64,000 nucleotides of DNA from Promicromonospora panici (lineage in GTDB: Bacteria; Actinomycetota; Actinomycetes; Actinomycetales; Cellulomonadaceae): NCBI RefSeq assembly GCF_900608595.1, contig NZ_UWYY01000008.1, positions 1 to 64,000 on the forward strand, read 5' to 3'. The notes beneath the pieces are model-generated. The model saw only the letters and a list, made by a program, of their open reading frames with translations, ran no database searches and had not been told where the DNA came from. Positions 1-9,843 of this stretch are shown here, one piece after another. Position 1 is the stretch's first letter. Every line of letters begins with the position of its first letter. A program made the position numbers and the translations under genes.

Positions 1-1
1 C

Positions 2-31
2 GCCTCCGCGACGACGCGGACGGGTGCGTGA
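2..31 (+). CDS. 3' end of an upstream coding region (partial)
   Basis: Reading frame 2 is open from the window edge and stops at TGA 29-31, overlapping the GTG/ATG start of the next gene. Only nine residues (ASATTRTGA) are visible, so no family can be assigned. An ABC ATPase is expected at this place because MacB/FtsX permeases are usually encoded directly after their ATPase; that is inference from context. Confidence 0.3.
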   Translation, partial: ASATTRTGA

Positions 32-2646
32 TGTCGACCAGGTACCCCACCGCCCGCCTCACCCTGGGGCAGATGCGCCGCAGCACCGGGCGGCTCGCCG
101 CCGCGGGCGTCGCGATCGCCATCGGCACCGCGTTCGTCGCGGCCACGCTCCTCGTGGGCAACGTCATCACGAGCACCACCTACGACCAGGTCTCCGCCCA
201 GTACGCCGACGCCGACCTCGTCGTGTCCGAGGACGCCGGCACCATGACGTGGGCCGATCTCGACGCGGTGCGCGCCACCGGTGGTGTCGCGGCGGCCGAT
301 GGGCTCGATGAGGCGTACACCCAGCTCAACCACGGCGGCCGGGTGATCTACCAGTCGCTCGTCGCCCAGGCGTCCGACCCCCGGCTCTCGCCGCTGGTGC
401 TGGCCGACGGCGCGTGGCCGGCCGGCCCCGCCGACATCGCGCTGCCGACGGACGTCGCCGAGCGACTCAAGCTCGGCGTCGGCGACACCGTCTCCTCCAC
501 CCGCTGGGTGACGGACGACGAACCCACCGTCGAGGACGACGGCACCGAGTACTACGACAGCCAGGAGGTCACCGAGGACCTGACGGTCTCCGGTCTGGTC
601 GACGACCCGCACCAGGCGTACGCGCTGAGCGGCGGCATGGGGGTCATCACGCCCGAGGCCATGGCCCAGCGGCTCGCCGACGAGCGGGAACCCGGCGCGA
701 CCGAGGCCTACTCGACGATCGTCGTGGCCCTCGACCCGCCCGGCGACCAGGCGGCACTCGAGACGGTGCGGGACGCGCTCACCGCGGCGGTCCCGGCAGC
801 GACCGGCGTCCAGACCCCGCACGAGAACGCCGAGGAGGTCGTGGCAGACATGTCGGGCGGGCAGAACATCCTCTTCCTCGTGTTCGTGCTCGCTTTCGCC
901 ACGGTGGCCCTCGTGGTCGCGGGGCTGGTCATCGCCAACACGTTCCAGGTGCTGGTGGCCCAGCGGTCGCGCACCCTCGCCCTGCTGCGCTGCATCGGGG
1001 CCGGCACCGGCCAGCTCTACCGCAGCGTCCTGCTGGAAGCCACGGTCCTGGGTGTTCTCGCCTCGCTGGCGGGCGTGCTCATCGGCGCCCTGCTCGTCCA
1101 GGCAGGTCTACTGATCGCGCCGGCCTTCGACCTCGCCGTGCCGATCCCGGAGACCATCACCCTGAGCATGCCCGTCGTGCTCGTGCCGCTCACCGTCGGT
1201 GTGCTGGTGACCCTCGCTGCGGCACTCGCTCCGGCACGGGCCGCCTCCCGCACGGCTCCGCTCGCCGCCCTCCGGCCGTCGGACGCACCCACGCTGCGCG
1301 GCACCGGCAAGCTCCGGGCGGTGGTGGCAGGCCTGGCCACCTTCGGCGGGCTCGCGATCATGGCCGGCGGGGTGGCCATGGGCGCAGCGGGCCGGGCTGA
1401 CATCGGTGTGCTGGCCGCCGTGTTCGGCGGCTCCATATCGTTCGTCGGCGTCGTGGTCGGTGCGGTTTTCTGGCTGCCCAAGGTCGCGGGCGGCGTCGGC
1501 CGTCTGGTCGGCTCGGCGGGGCCCTCCGCCCGCCTCGCGGCGGCCAACACGCAGCGCAACCCGCGCCGCACGGCGGCGACCGCCACCGCGCTGCTGATCG
1601 GCGTCACGCTGGTCTCCATGATGACCACGGGTGCCGCGAGCGCCCGCGCCTCGATGGACGCCGAGCTCGACGCGCAGTACCCCGTCGACATGGAGGTCGC
1701 CTCCACGTCCTACGGCGACGACGGGAACCCGATAGTTCTCCCGGGGGCGGTGCTGGACGCCGTGCGGGACGTCGACGGTGTCCGCGCCGTGGCCGAGGTG
1801 ACCACTGCGACCGTGGACGTCGCCGACACGGCCGATTCGATCCTGCCGGTCGTCGCCGCGACCCCCGGGGCGCTGTCGTCCGTGCTGAACACGCCGGACG
1901 ACGCCGCGTCCCTGCGGCCCGGGACGCTGCTCCTGCCCGCCCAGGTCGCGGAGGACTACGGCCTGGAAGGGCTCGACACGATCACTCTCACCGGGCCTGC
2001 CGGCGAGGTGACGCTGGACGTGATCAGCAGCGAGCTGCGGACCTCCTCCGCCTACCTGACGCCGCTCGACCTGGCCGGGTTCACCCCGGACGTGGGCCCG
2101 AACACCCTGTGGGCGGGCGTCGCCGACGGCAGCGACCCGGCGGACACCCTCGCCGGCGTGCAGGACGCCGTCGCCGCGACGGACGAGGTAGTGGAGGTGA
2201 CCGGCGCCGTCGTCCAGCGGGAGTCGTTCCAGCAGGTGATCGACGTGATCCTCGGGATCGTGGTCGGCCTGCTCGCCGTCGCCGTCGTCATCGCGCTCAT
2301 CGGCGTGGCCAACACCCTGTCGCTGTCCGTCATCGAGCGCACCCGGGAGAACGCCATGCTGCGTGCGATAGGGCTTTCGAAGGGCCAGCTACGGACCACG
2401 CTCGCGGTCGAGGGAATGCTGATCGCCGGGGTCGGCGCCCTGCTGGGCGTCGTGCTGGGTCTGGTCTACGGCTGGGCGGGTGCCGCCGCGGCCCTGAGCA
2501 CCATGGGCGAGGTGCCCTTCGTGGTGCCGTGGCTGGACGTCGCGGTGATGCTCGGCGTCGCCCTCGTGGCCGGGCTCGTCGCCTCGGTGGTACCTGCCCG
2601 CGCGGCGGTCCGCACCCGTCCTGTGGCGGCGCTCGCGGCGGAGTAG
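28..2646 (+). CDS. MacB/FtsX-type ABC transporter permease, copy 1
   Basis: An 872-residue integral membrane protein. It has an N-terminal TM segment (about 20-45), a periplasmic-core-like region, a first FtsX block of TM helices (about 285-410), a further helix pair (about 435-490), a second extracytoplasmic domain and a C-terminal FtsX block (about 735-865). The motif with VIERTRENAMLRAIGLSKGQ before the last TM pair is typical of FtsX/MacB permeases. Such proteins work with a cytoplasmic ATPase as mechanotransmission transporters or exporters of lipids or peptides; the substrate here is unknown. GTG 28 or ATG 31 could be the start; both overlap the stop of the preceding frame. The next gene is a close paralogue. 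Confidence 0.9.
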   Translation: MMSTRYPTARLTLGQMRRSTGRLAAAGVAIAIGTAFVAATLLVGNVITSTTYDQVSAQYADADLVVSEDAGTMTWADLDAVRATGGVAAADGLDEAYTQLNHGGRVIYQSLVAQASDPRLSPLVLADGAWPAGPADIALPTDVAERLKLGVGDTVSSTRWVTDDEPTVEDDGTEYYDSQEVTEDLTVSGLVDDPHQAYALSGGMGVITPEAMAQRLADEREPGATEAYSTIVVALDPPGDQAALETVRDALTAAVPAATGVQTPHENAEEVVADMSGGQNILFLVFVLAFATVALVVAGLVIANTFQVLVAQRSRTLALLRCIGAGTGQLYRSVLLEATVLGVLASLAGVLIGALLVQAGLLIAPAFDLAVPIPETITLSMPVVLVPLTVGVLVTLAAALAPARAASRTAPLAALRPSDAPTLRGTGKLRAVVAGLATFGGLAIMAGGVAMGAAGRADIGVLAAVFGGSISFVGVVVGAVFWLPKVAGGVGRLVGSAGPSARLAAANTQRNPRRTAATATALLIGVTLVSMMTTGAASARASMDAELDAQYPVDMEVASTSYGDDGNPIVLPGAVLDAVRDVDGVRAVAEVTTATVDVADTADSILPVVAATPGALSSVLNTPDDAASLRPGTLLLPAQVAEDYGLEGLDTITLTGPAGEVTLDVISSELRTSSAYLTPLDLAGFTPDVGPNTLWAGVADGSDPADTLAGVQDAVAATDEVVEVTGAVVQRESFQQVIDVILGIVVGLLAVAVVIALIGVANTLSLSVIERTRENAMLRAIGLSKGQLRTTLAVEGMLIAGVGALLGVVLGLVYGWAGAAAALSTMGEVPFVVPWLDVAVMLGVALVAGLVASVVPARAAVRTRPVAALAAE

Positions 2647-2683
2647 CAGCCCTGTCTCACCCGCATCGACCGAGGAGGGAACC

Positions 2684-5296
2684 GTGGCCACCACCGGACC
2701 GACCGTCCGTCTCGCCCTCGGCCAGATGCGGCGCGGCATGGGCAGGCTCGCCGCAGCGGGCATCGCTGTAACGATCGGTACGGCGTTCGTGGCCGCCACC
2801 CTCCTGGCGGGCGGCATCGTCACCCGCGCCACGTACGACCAGGTGTCCGCACAGTACGCGGACGCGGACCTCGTGGTCTTCGACAGCGCCGGCACCATGA
2901 CGCCGGCCGACGTCGACGCCGTGCGGGCCGTCGGCGGCGTGGCGGCCGCCGACGGCCTGCGCGGCACCTACGCGGAGCTCAACCACGGCGGGCGGACGGT
3001 CTACCAGTCGCTCGTCGCGGTCCCGTCGGACCGGCGGCTCTCGCCGCTGGTCCTGGCCGAAGGCGCATGGCCGGCCGGACCCGGTGGCATCGCGCTCCCC
3101 GTGGACGTCGCGGCGCTGTTCGGGGTCGGGGTGGGAGACACCGTCTCCTCGACCCGTTGGCTGCCGGGTGTCAAGCCCGCCATGGACGAGTCCGGCCCCC
3201 AGTACGACGGCGGCCGGGCGGGGGCCGAGCGGCTCAGGGTGTCCGGGCTGGTCGACGACCCGCAGAGCGCCTACGCGACGAGCGGCGGCGTCGCCGTCGT
3301 GACCCCGCGGGCGCTGGAGCGGCGGCTCGCTGACGATGGGGGCGCTGCCGGGGCGCCGGGCCTGCGGACCGTGGTCGTCGCCCTGGACCGTCCCGCCGAC
3401 GCCGGGGCCGTCGAAGCGGTGCGGGACGCGCTCGCTCGCGCCGTCCCGTCGGCTACGGGCGTCACCACGCCCGAGGAGTACGCCGAGGACGTGGTCGCGG
3501 GGCTGTCCGACGGTCAGAACATCATCGTCCTCGTGTTCGTCCTGGCCCTCGCGGCCGTGTCCCTGGTGGTGGCGGGACTGGTCATCGCCAACACCTTCCA
3601 GGTGCTGGTCGCCCAGCGGTCGCGCACCCTGGCGCTGCTGCGCTGCGTCGGGGCGAGCACGAGCCAGGTCTACCGCACGGTGCTGCTGGAGGCGGCGGCA
3701 CTCGGCTTGGTCGCCTCGGCGGGGGGCATCGTCGCCGGAGCCCTGTTCGTGCAGGCCGGGCTCCTGGTCGCGCCGGCCTTCGACCTCGGGGTGGCGCTAC
3801 CGCGGACGGTCCCCCTGAGCGCCCCCGTGCTCCTCGTGCCGCTCGGCGTCGGCGTGCTGGTGACCCTGCTCGCCGCGCTCGCCCCGGCGCGCGCCGCCTC
3901 CCGCGTGGCACCGCTGGCCGCGATGCGCCCGGCCGGCATGCCCTGCTTGCACGGAGCCGGTCGCGTCCGGTCGGCGTTCGCCTGGATCGCCACCGTGGGC
4001 GGGCTCGCGCTCCTGGCCGGGGGAGTAGCCCTCGGCCTGTCCGGGCGGATCGACGTCGGCCTGTTCGCCGTGGTGTTCGGTGGCTCCGTGTCGCTGGTCG
4101 GCGTCATCGTGGGGGCGGTCTTCTGGCTGCCCCGGCTCGCGGCCCGCCTCGGTCGCCTCGTGGACGTCGTCGGTCCGGCGGCCCGCCTGGCGTCAGCCAA
4201 CGCGCTGCGCAACCCGCGCCGCACGGCGGCGACGTCCACCGCGCTGCTGGTCGGGGTCACCCTGGTCGCCATGATGACGGCGGGCGCCGCCAGCGCCCGC
4301 GTGACCATGGACCGCCAGCTCGACTCGCGGTTTCCCGTCGACGTCCAGGTCACCGGCGTCACCTACGACGAGAACGGCGTGGCCGCCGCCGTGCCCGGGA
4401 CCGTCCCGGCCGCGCTGGACGACGTCGCCGGGCTGCGGTCCCTGGCCGAGGTGGCCACCGTGTCCGCCGAGCGTGCCGACGGTGGCCGGCGCGTGCAGGT
4501 GGCCGCCGTCGAACCCGAGGCATTGCGGTCGGTCCTGAACACGTCCGCCGACGCCGCGAAGCTGCGTCCCGGCACCATCGTCGTGCCCGAGCGGGCGGCG
4601 ACGTCGTACGGCCTGACCGGCCTCGACACCCTGCGGCTCACGGGGCCGGGCGGCGCGGTCACCCTCGACGTCGTGCACACGGAGTCCCTGTCCGACCGGA
4701 CGTACCTGACGCCCGAGGACCTCGCGGCCTTCGCGCCCGGCCTCGCGCCCAACGAGGTCTGGGCCGACGTCGACCGCGGCTGCGACGCGGCCGCCGTCGT
4801 CGCCGCGGCGCAGGACGCCGTCTCCGCCACCGGCGAGACCGTCGCCGTCGCCGGGATCGTCGTCGAGCGGGACGCCTACCAGCAGATCATCGACGTGATC
4901 CTCGCGATAGTGGTCGGTCTGCTGGCCGTCGCCGTCGTCATCGCGCTGATCGGCGTGGCCAACACGCTGTCACTGTCCGTCATCGAGCGCACGCGCGAGA
5001 ACGCCGTGCTGCGGGCCATCGGGCTTACGAAGGGACAGCTGAGGGCCACGCTCGCCATCGAGGGGATGGTCATCGCCGGGGTGGGTGCCGTGCTCGGCAC
5101 CACGCTCGGCGTCGTCTACGGGTGGGCCGGCGCCACCACCGCGCTGTCCGGCCTGGGCGAGGTGCCCCTCATGGTCCCGTGGGCCGACGTCGCGGCCATA
5201 ATCGGGATCGCCCTGGTCGCCGGGCTCGCGGCCTCGGTGCTGCCGGCCCGGGCGGCGGTCCGCACACACCCGGTAGCGGCCCTGGCAGCGGACTGA
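2684..5296 (+). CDS. MacB/FtsX-type ABC transporter permease, copy 2
   Basis: An 870-residue paralogue of the preceding gene with the same layout: N-terminal TM, two extracytoplasmic domains and two FtsX blocks, with a VIERTRENAVLRAIGLTKGQ segment before the last TM pair. The GTG start is preceded by a strong GAGGAGGGA ribosome site, and the gap from copy 1 is 37 nt, so the two are probably co-transcribed. The copies share long near-identical blocks, mostly in the TM regions, and differ more in the extracytoplasmic domains, as expected of a tandem duplication followed by divergence of the ligand-facing part. They may act as a heterodimer. A long hairpin follows the stop. Confidence 0.9.
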   Translation: MATTGPTVRLALGQMRRGMGRLAAAGIAVTIGTAFVAATLLAGGIVTRATYDQVSAQYADADLVVFDSAGTMTPADVDAVRAVGGVAAADGLRGTYAELNHGGRTVYQSLVAVPSDRRLSPLVLAEGAWPAGPGGIALPVDVAALFGVGVGDTVSSTRWLPGVKPAMDESGPQYDGGRAGAERLRVSGLVDDPQSAYATSGGVAVVTPRALERRLADDGGAAGAPGLRTVVVALDRPADAGAVEAVRDALARAVPSATGVTTPEEYAEDVVAGLSDGQNIIVLVFVLALAAVSLVVAGLVIANTFQVLVAQRSRTLALLRCVGASTSQVYRTVLLEAAALGLVASAGGIVAGALFVQAGLLVAPAFDLGVALPRTVPLSAPVLLVPLGVGVLVTLLAALAPARAASRVAPLAAMRPAGMPCLHGAGRVRSAFAWIATVGGLALLAGGVALGLSGRIDVGLFAVVFGGSVSLVGVIVGAVFWLPRLAARLGRLVDVVGPAARLASANALRNPRRTAATSTALLVGVTLVAMMTAGAASARVTMDRQLDSRFPVDVQVTGVTYDENGVAAAVPGTVPAALDDVAGLRSLAEVATVSAERADGGRRVQVAAVEPEALRSVLNTSADAAKLRPGTIVVPERAATSYGLTGLDTLRLTGPGGAVTLDVVHTESLSDRTYLTPEDLAAFAPGLAPNEVWADVDRGCDAAAVVAAAQDAVSATGETVAVAGIVVERDAYQQIIDVILAIVVGLLAVAVVIALIGVANTLSLSVIERTRENAVLRAIGLTKGQLRATLAIEGMVIAGVGAVLGTTLGVVYGWAGATTALSGLGEVPLMVPWADVAAIIGIALVAGLAASVLPARAAVRTHPVAALAAD

Positions 5297-5306
5297 CCCC
5301 ACCCCG

Positions 5307-5442
5307 CCGAGGTAGAACTGTGGCGAGGTAGAACCCTGGCGAGGTAGAACCCTGGCGAGGTAGGACTGCAGCTCGCGCTGCGGTCCTACCTCGCTGCAGT
5401 TCTACCTCGCCCTGCTCCTACCTCGCCAGGGTTCTACCTCGG
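5307..5442. repeat. long hairpin of 16-bp units at a convergent junction (site A)
   Basis: Four tandem 16-nt units of the form CGAGGTAGAAC-NNTGG lie on the left and four inverted units on the right, around a short centre (about 5378-5386). The arms pair imperfectly because the 5-6 nt spacers between GAGGTAGRAC cores differ. It fills the gap between a + strand permease and a - strand response regulator. A bidirectional transcription terminator is the simplest role (inference). The same unit occurs at four other convergent junctions in the window. Confidence 0.85.
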
Positions 5443-5444
5443 CG

Positions 5445-6152
5445 TTATGAGCCTGGGCGGACCAGGCCTGTTTCGTAGGCCGTCACCACCGCCTGCACGC
5501 GGTCGCGCGCGTTCAGCTTCGACAGGATCCGCCCCACGTGCGTCTTGACGGTCGCCTCAGCGACGAACAGGTCCGTGGCGATCTCCGTGTTCGACCGCCC
5601 CCGCGCCATGAGCACCAGCACCTCGCGCTCGCGCCCCGTGAGGCCGGCCAGCGCCTCCTGAGGGCCGGCCGCCTCCTCGGGCGGCAGTGCGGTGACCAGG
5701 CGTTCCATCAGCCGCCGCGTGGACGACGGCGCGATCACCGCGTCGCCCTGGTGCACCGTGCGGATCGCCGTGAGCAGCTCCTCCGGCTGGGCGTCCTTGA
5801 GCAGGAAGCCGCTGGCCCCGGCCCGGATCGCGTCCAGCACGTACTCGTCCAGGTCGAACGTCGTCAGCACGACGACGCGGGGGTCGCCCGCCGCGGCGCG
5901 GCCGCCGTCGGCCAGCAGCGCCCGGGTGGCGGACAGGCCGTCCATCCCCGGCATGCGCACGTCCATCAGCACGACGTCGGACGCCGTGGTGCCGAGCAGG
6001 TGCAGCGCGTCGCGGCCGTCGTCGGCCTCGACCACCACCTGGAGATCGGGCTGCGAGTCGATCACCATGCGCAGCCCCGCTCGGACCAAGGGCTGGTCAT
6101 CGACCAGCGCTACGCGCACCGGTCCGTCGGCTGCGCCGGGGGCGTTGGTCAT
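5445..6152 (-). CDS. NarL/FixJ-family response regulator
   Basis: A 235-residue two-component response regulator. The receiver domain (about 12-130) has the acidic pair D18/D19, the predicted phosphoacceptor D64 in LMDVRMPG and the conserved lysine in GFLLKDA. A C-terminal LuxR-type helix-turn-helix (about 165-225) contains LTGREREVL and ATVKTHVGRILSKL. It follows the histidine kinase with a 4-nt ATGA overlap, so the two are translationally coupled. It ends convergently against the ABC permeases. TCS genes next to MacB/FtsX permeases often control them, so these permeases are reasonable targets, though this is not shown by sequence. Confidence 0.95.
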   Translation of the reverse strand: MTNAPGAADGPVRVALVDDQPLVRAGLRMVIDSQPDLQVVVEADDGRDALHLLGTTASDVVLMDVRMPGMDGLSATRALLADGGRAAAGDPRVVVLTTFDLDEYVLDAIRAGASGFLLKDAQPEELLTAIRTVHQGDAVIAPSSTRRLMERLVTALPPEEAAGPQEALAGLTGREREVLVLMARGRSNTEIATDLFVAEATVKTHVGRILSKLNARDRVQAVVTAYETGLVRPGS

Positions 6153-7636
6153 CGTGCTCCTCGCGTGTCGTTCAGGTCGGCGGGGGCGGCCTGGTCGGTG
6201 TGGTCGTCGTCCGGTTCGGACACCTCGTCGGCGGGTGCGGTGTCCGGCAGCGCGCCGGGCGCCGCATCGGACTCACCGTCAGGCGCGCGGTCGGGTACGG
6301 GCGCGGACACCCGCGGGATCGGCACCACGAACCGCACGGAGAACCCGCCGCCCTGCCGAGGCCCCGCGGCGAGGGTGCCGCCGAACATCTCCGCGCGCTC
6401 GCGCATCCCGAGCAGACCGTACCCGGGAGTGGGCGCTCGCTCGTCGGAGCCGGGAGCGCCGACGGCGGCGAGGCCCCGCCCGTCGTCGTCGATCCGCAGC
6501 TCCACCTCGTCCTCGCCCCAGCGCACCAGGACGGTGACGGCGGGCCGCGGGCCGGCGTGCTTGCGCACGTTGGTGAGCGCCTCCTGGCAGACCCGGAACA
6601 GGGTGAGCCCCACCCCGGGCGGCAGACGCCGCTCGACGCCCACACGGGCCCAGGAGACACGCATGCCGTCGTCGCGTGCCTGGTCGACCAGGTGGCCGAT
6701 GTCGGCAGCGTCGGGCTGGGGCTTCAGCGGCGCCTGGCTGCCCGACGGCAGAGCCGCCTGTCCCTGGCCGCTCGTGGTCCCGGCGGCGCTCGCGGACGCC
6801 GTCTCGGATCTGAGCGCCGACGGCGCAGGCCGGGCGGCGGCGGGCGCGACGAGCCCCAGCGGTGTAGCGGCGCTCGGCTGGTCCTCGCGCAGCACTCCCA
6901 GCAGCCGGCGCATGTCGGCCAGCGCCGCGCGTCCGGTCTCGGCGATCGTGCCGAGGGAGCGCTGGGCGGCCGCGGGGTCGGCGGCGGCGGCGTACCGGCC
7001 GCCGTCGGCCTGCGCGATGATCACCGACAAGGAGTGGGCAACGATGTCGTGCATCTCGCGCGCGATGCGGGCGCGCTCGGCGGCAGTGGCGATCTGGGCC
7101 TGCTGGTCGCGCTCGATCTCGAGACGCTCGGCGCGGTCGCGCAGCGCGCCCATCATCAGCCGACGGGACCTGCGCACCAGGCCGAACGCGAAGGCACAGC
7201 CCATGATCGCCAGCGTCGGGACGATGAGGATCAGGCTGGGCGGGGACATGGAGAGCGTGAGGCCGAGGGCCACCGAGCCGACCACGGCCATGCCGCAGGC
7301 CGCGAGATAGGCCCGCTGGGTGCCGTAGACGGTGACGCAGTACATGGACACGACCACGACGGCGTCGGCGGCCATGACCGGCAGGTTGAAGACCCACAGC
7401 TGAACCATGCTGGCGACGAACACCGCCGTGGCGGAGGCGAACGGCCGGGTGCGGCACCAGGGGAGCGGCGCGAGCACCAGGATCGAGGCGACGACTATCC
7501 AGGTGGCGTCGAACCGTTCGGCGTAGACGGACAGGGCTCCGGGGATGGCGAGCAGCGCTGCTAGCAGCGTCGAACCGAGGTCGACCACGAATCGGTGTCG
7601 TTCGGTCCACCACGCCCACCGCTCGTACCAACCCAT
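6149..7636 (-). CDS. HisKA_3-type sensor histidine kinase
   Basis: A 495-residue sensor kinase. The N-terminal part (about 15-165) holds several TM helices with short loops. The dimerisation/phosphoacceptor segment IAREMHDIVAHSLS follows, with H196 as the predicted autophosphorylated histidine. The HATPase_c domain (about 325-435) has DDDGRGL and GYGLLGMRERAEMFGG. The tail is long, acidic and low in complexity (about 440-495). The start ATG lies 7 nt from a TACGCT -10 box on the minus strand, suggesting a leaderless transcript. Its partner regulator follows with a 4-nt overlap. The stimulus is unknown. Confidence 0.93.
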   Translation of the reverse strand: MGWYERWAWWTERHRFVVDLGSTLLAALLAIPGALSVYAERFDATWIVVASILVLAPLPWCRTRPFASATAVFVASMVQLWVFNLPVMAADAVVVVSMYCVTVYGTQRAYLAACGMAVVGSVALGLTLSMSPPSLILIVPTLAIMGCAFAFGLVRRSRRLMMGALRDRAERLEIERDQQAQIATAAERARIAREMHDIVAHSLSVIIAQADGGRYAAAADPAAAQRSLGTIAETGRAALADMRRLLGVLREDQPSAATPLGLVAPAAARPAPSALRSETASASAAGTTSGQGQAALPSGSQAPLKPQPDAADIGHLVDQARDDGMRVSWARVGVERRLPPGVGLTLFRVCQEALTNVRKHAGPRPAVTVLVRWGEDEVELRIDDDGRGLAAVGAPGSDERAPTPGYGLLGMRERAEMFGGTLAAGPRQGGGFSVRFVVPIPRVSAPVPDRAPDGESDAAPGALPDTAPADEVSEPDDDHTDQAAPADLNDTRGAR

Positions 7637-7643
7637 GCAGGTC

Positions 7644-7649
7644 AGCGTA
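7644..7649 (-). promoter_or_regulatory. -10 box of a predicted leaderless promoter for the 6149-7636 kinase
   Basis: Minus-strand TACGCT, 7 nt upstream of the ATG at 7636. It fits the TANNNT-N6-8-start pattern seen repeatedly in this window. No clear -35 was found. Confidence 0.5.
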
Positions 7650-7776
7650 GGTCTAGCCGTTGCGTCGGCGCGTCATACCGTGGTAGCACTTGCGCCATAG
7701 CTACCTCAGCCGAAAGGATTCGGTAGGGCGGCCGATACGTGGGTGCCCGGGTAGCGCCAGAGCGTCGGTTATGCCC

Positions 7777-7782
7777 TACGAT
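7777..7782 (+). promoter_or_regulatory. -10 box of a predicted leaderless promoter for the OmpR-type regulator
   Basis: TACGAT lies 6 nt before ATG 7789, and no ribosome site is visible. This position supports ATG 7789, not upstream in-frame codons, as the start. Confidence 0.5.
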
Positions 7783-7788
7783 GGCGAA

Positions 7789-8472
<684 letters not shown>

Positions 8473-8476
8473 CCGG

Positions 8477-9832
8477 ATGCGCGCTCGCGTCCTGCAGGCG
8501 ACGATCGCCGCGGTTGCGGTCGCCGTCCTGCTCCTGGGCATCCCGCTCGCGATCTTCGGTGCCCGGTACATCTACGGCCAGGAAGTCCAGCGAGTCGAGA
8601 CCCGGGCGCAGGACCTCCTTGCGTCCGCCGTCAATTCCTACGAGCGCAACCGCTCCGCCGCCGAGTCCGGTTTTGTCGACCAGTCCGTCCTGGACCGCGC
8701 CGTGCAACCGCAGGGCACGGACATCGTCGCCTACGTGACGGTGAACCAGCCCAACGGGGTGCAGCTGACCTCGGGTGAGGCCGTGGCCGGCGCCACCATC
8801 GAGCGCGGGCTCACGTCCGCGGAGCAGCCCGTCATGGGCGTGCTCGTCTCCGTCTCGGCCTGGCCGGCGTACATCAAGGCGATCAACGTCGTGGTGCTCG
8901 TCGTGTTCGGCAGCGTGGGCGCGTTCGCCGCGGGCGCCGTCACCGCGGCCTGGCAGGCCAACCGGCTCGCGCAACCCTTCGTGTACCTCGCGGCGTCGGC
9001 CGAACAGCTGGGCGCGGGACAGGTGCGTCCACGGCTGGACCCGTCCGGTGTCGAGGAGATCGACCTGGTCGCGGCCGAACTGGCGCGAAGTTCCGACCGG
9101 CTCGCGGCCCGGCTCGCCGTGGAGAGACAGTTCACGTCCGATGCCTCGCACCAGCTCCGCACGCCGCTGACGGCGCTCACCATGCGCCTCGAGGAGATCA
9201 CGCTCACCTCCAGCGAGCCCGAGGTGCAGGAGGAGGCCCGGATCTCGCTCGAGCAGGTGGAGCGGCTGGTCGGTGTGGTCGACGACCTGCTCGCCCGCTC
9301 GCGGCGCGCGCAGGGCGGCACCACGGAGTCGGTGGATGTCGCGGTCCTGTTCCTCCAGCAGGAGGAGGAGTGGCGCGAGTCCTTCGAGCGGGCCGGCCGG
9401 CACCTGAACGTCGAGGACTCCGGCGGCGCGCGCGTCCTGGCCACGCCGGGCGCGCTGGCCCAGGTGCTGTCCACGCTGCTGGAGAACTCGCTCAAGCACG
9501 GCGGCGGCACCACCACCCTGCGGATCCGGGAGGGTCAGCGCGGCGCCATGGCCATCGAGGTCACGGACGAGGGCGAGGGCGTTCCCGAGGACATGCAGGG
9601 CAAGATCTTCGACCGCGGCGTCACCTCCGGCGCGGGGACGGGGCTGGGGCTCGCCCTGGCGCGCGACCTCGTCGCGGCCGACGGCGGCAACCTGCAGCTC
9701 ACCCAGCGCACGCCGCCGGTGTTCTCGGTGTTCCTCTCGGGCGTGCCCAAGACGCTCGACCCGCACCAGGTGCTGCCGGTGGGGTCGAAGATCTCCACCC
9801 TCGGCCAGAAGAAGGGTCGCGGCCGCCGGTAG
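8477..9832 (+). CDS. HAMP-containing sensor histidine kinase
   Basis: A 451-residue orthodox sensor kinase. TM1 (about 8-30), an extracytoplasmic loop of roughly 100 residues and TM2 (about 135-155) are followed by a HAMP-like linker, a HisKA segment SDASHQLRTPLTAL with predicted H225, and a HATPase_c domain (about 315-425) with the N box LENSLKHGG, the G1 box DEGEGVPE and GAGTGLGLALARDLV. It is coupled to the OmpR-type regulator by a 4-nt gap. purK starts 11 nt after its stop, so it may also be read through into the purine genes, although a separate -10 box overlaps its stop codon. Confidence 0.94.
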   Translation: MRARVLQATIAAVAVAVLLLGIPLAIFGARYIYGQEVQRVETRAQDLLASAVNSYERNRSAAESGFVDQSVLDRAVQPQGTDIVAYVTVNQPNGVQLTSGEAVAGATIERGLTSAEQPVMGVLVSVSAWPAYIKAINVVVLVVFGSVGAFAAGAVTAAWQANRLAQPFVYLAASAEQLGAGQVRPRLDPSGVEEIDLVAAELARSSDRLAARLAVERQFTSDASHQLRTPLTALTMRLEEITLTSSEPEVQEEARISLEQVERLVGVVDDLLARSRRAQGGTTESVDVAVLFLQQEEEWRESFERAGRHLNVEDSGGARVLATPGALAQVLSTLLENSLKHGGGTTTLRIREGQRGAMAIEVTDEGEGVPEDMQGKIFDRGVTSGAGTGLGLALARDLVAADGGNLQLTQRTPPVFSVFLSGVPKTLDPHQVLPVGSKISTLGQKKGRGRR

Positions 9833-9835
9833 GCT
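9830..9835 (+). promoter_or_regulatory. -10 box of a predicted leaderless promoter for purK
   Basis: TAGGCT overlaps the TAG stop of the kinase gene and lies 8 nt before GTG 9844. This is consistent with an internal promoter for purKE. Confidence 0.4.
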
Positions 9836-9843
9836 TCACTCAC

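Noticed and set aside
5538..7310. Plus-strand open frame of 590 codons opposite the two-component genes
   Set aside because: The minus strand has a full response regulator and kinase with all motifs; the plus frame has no domain.
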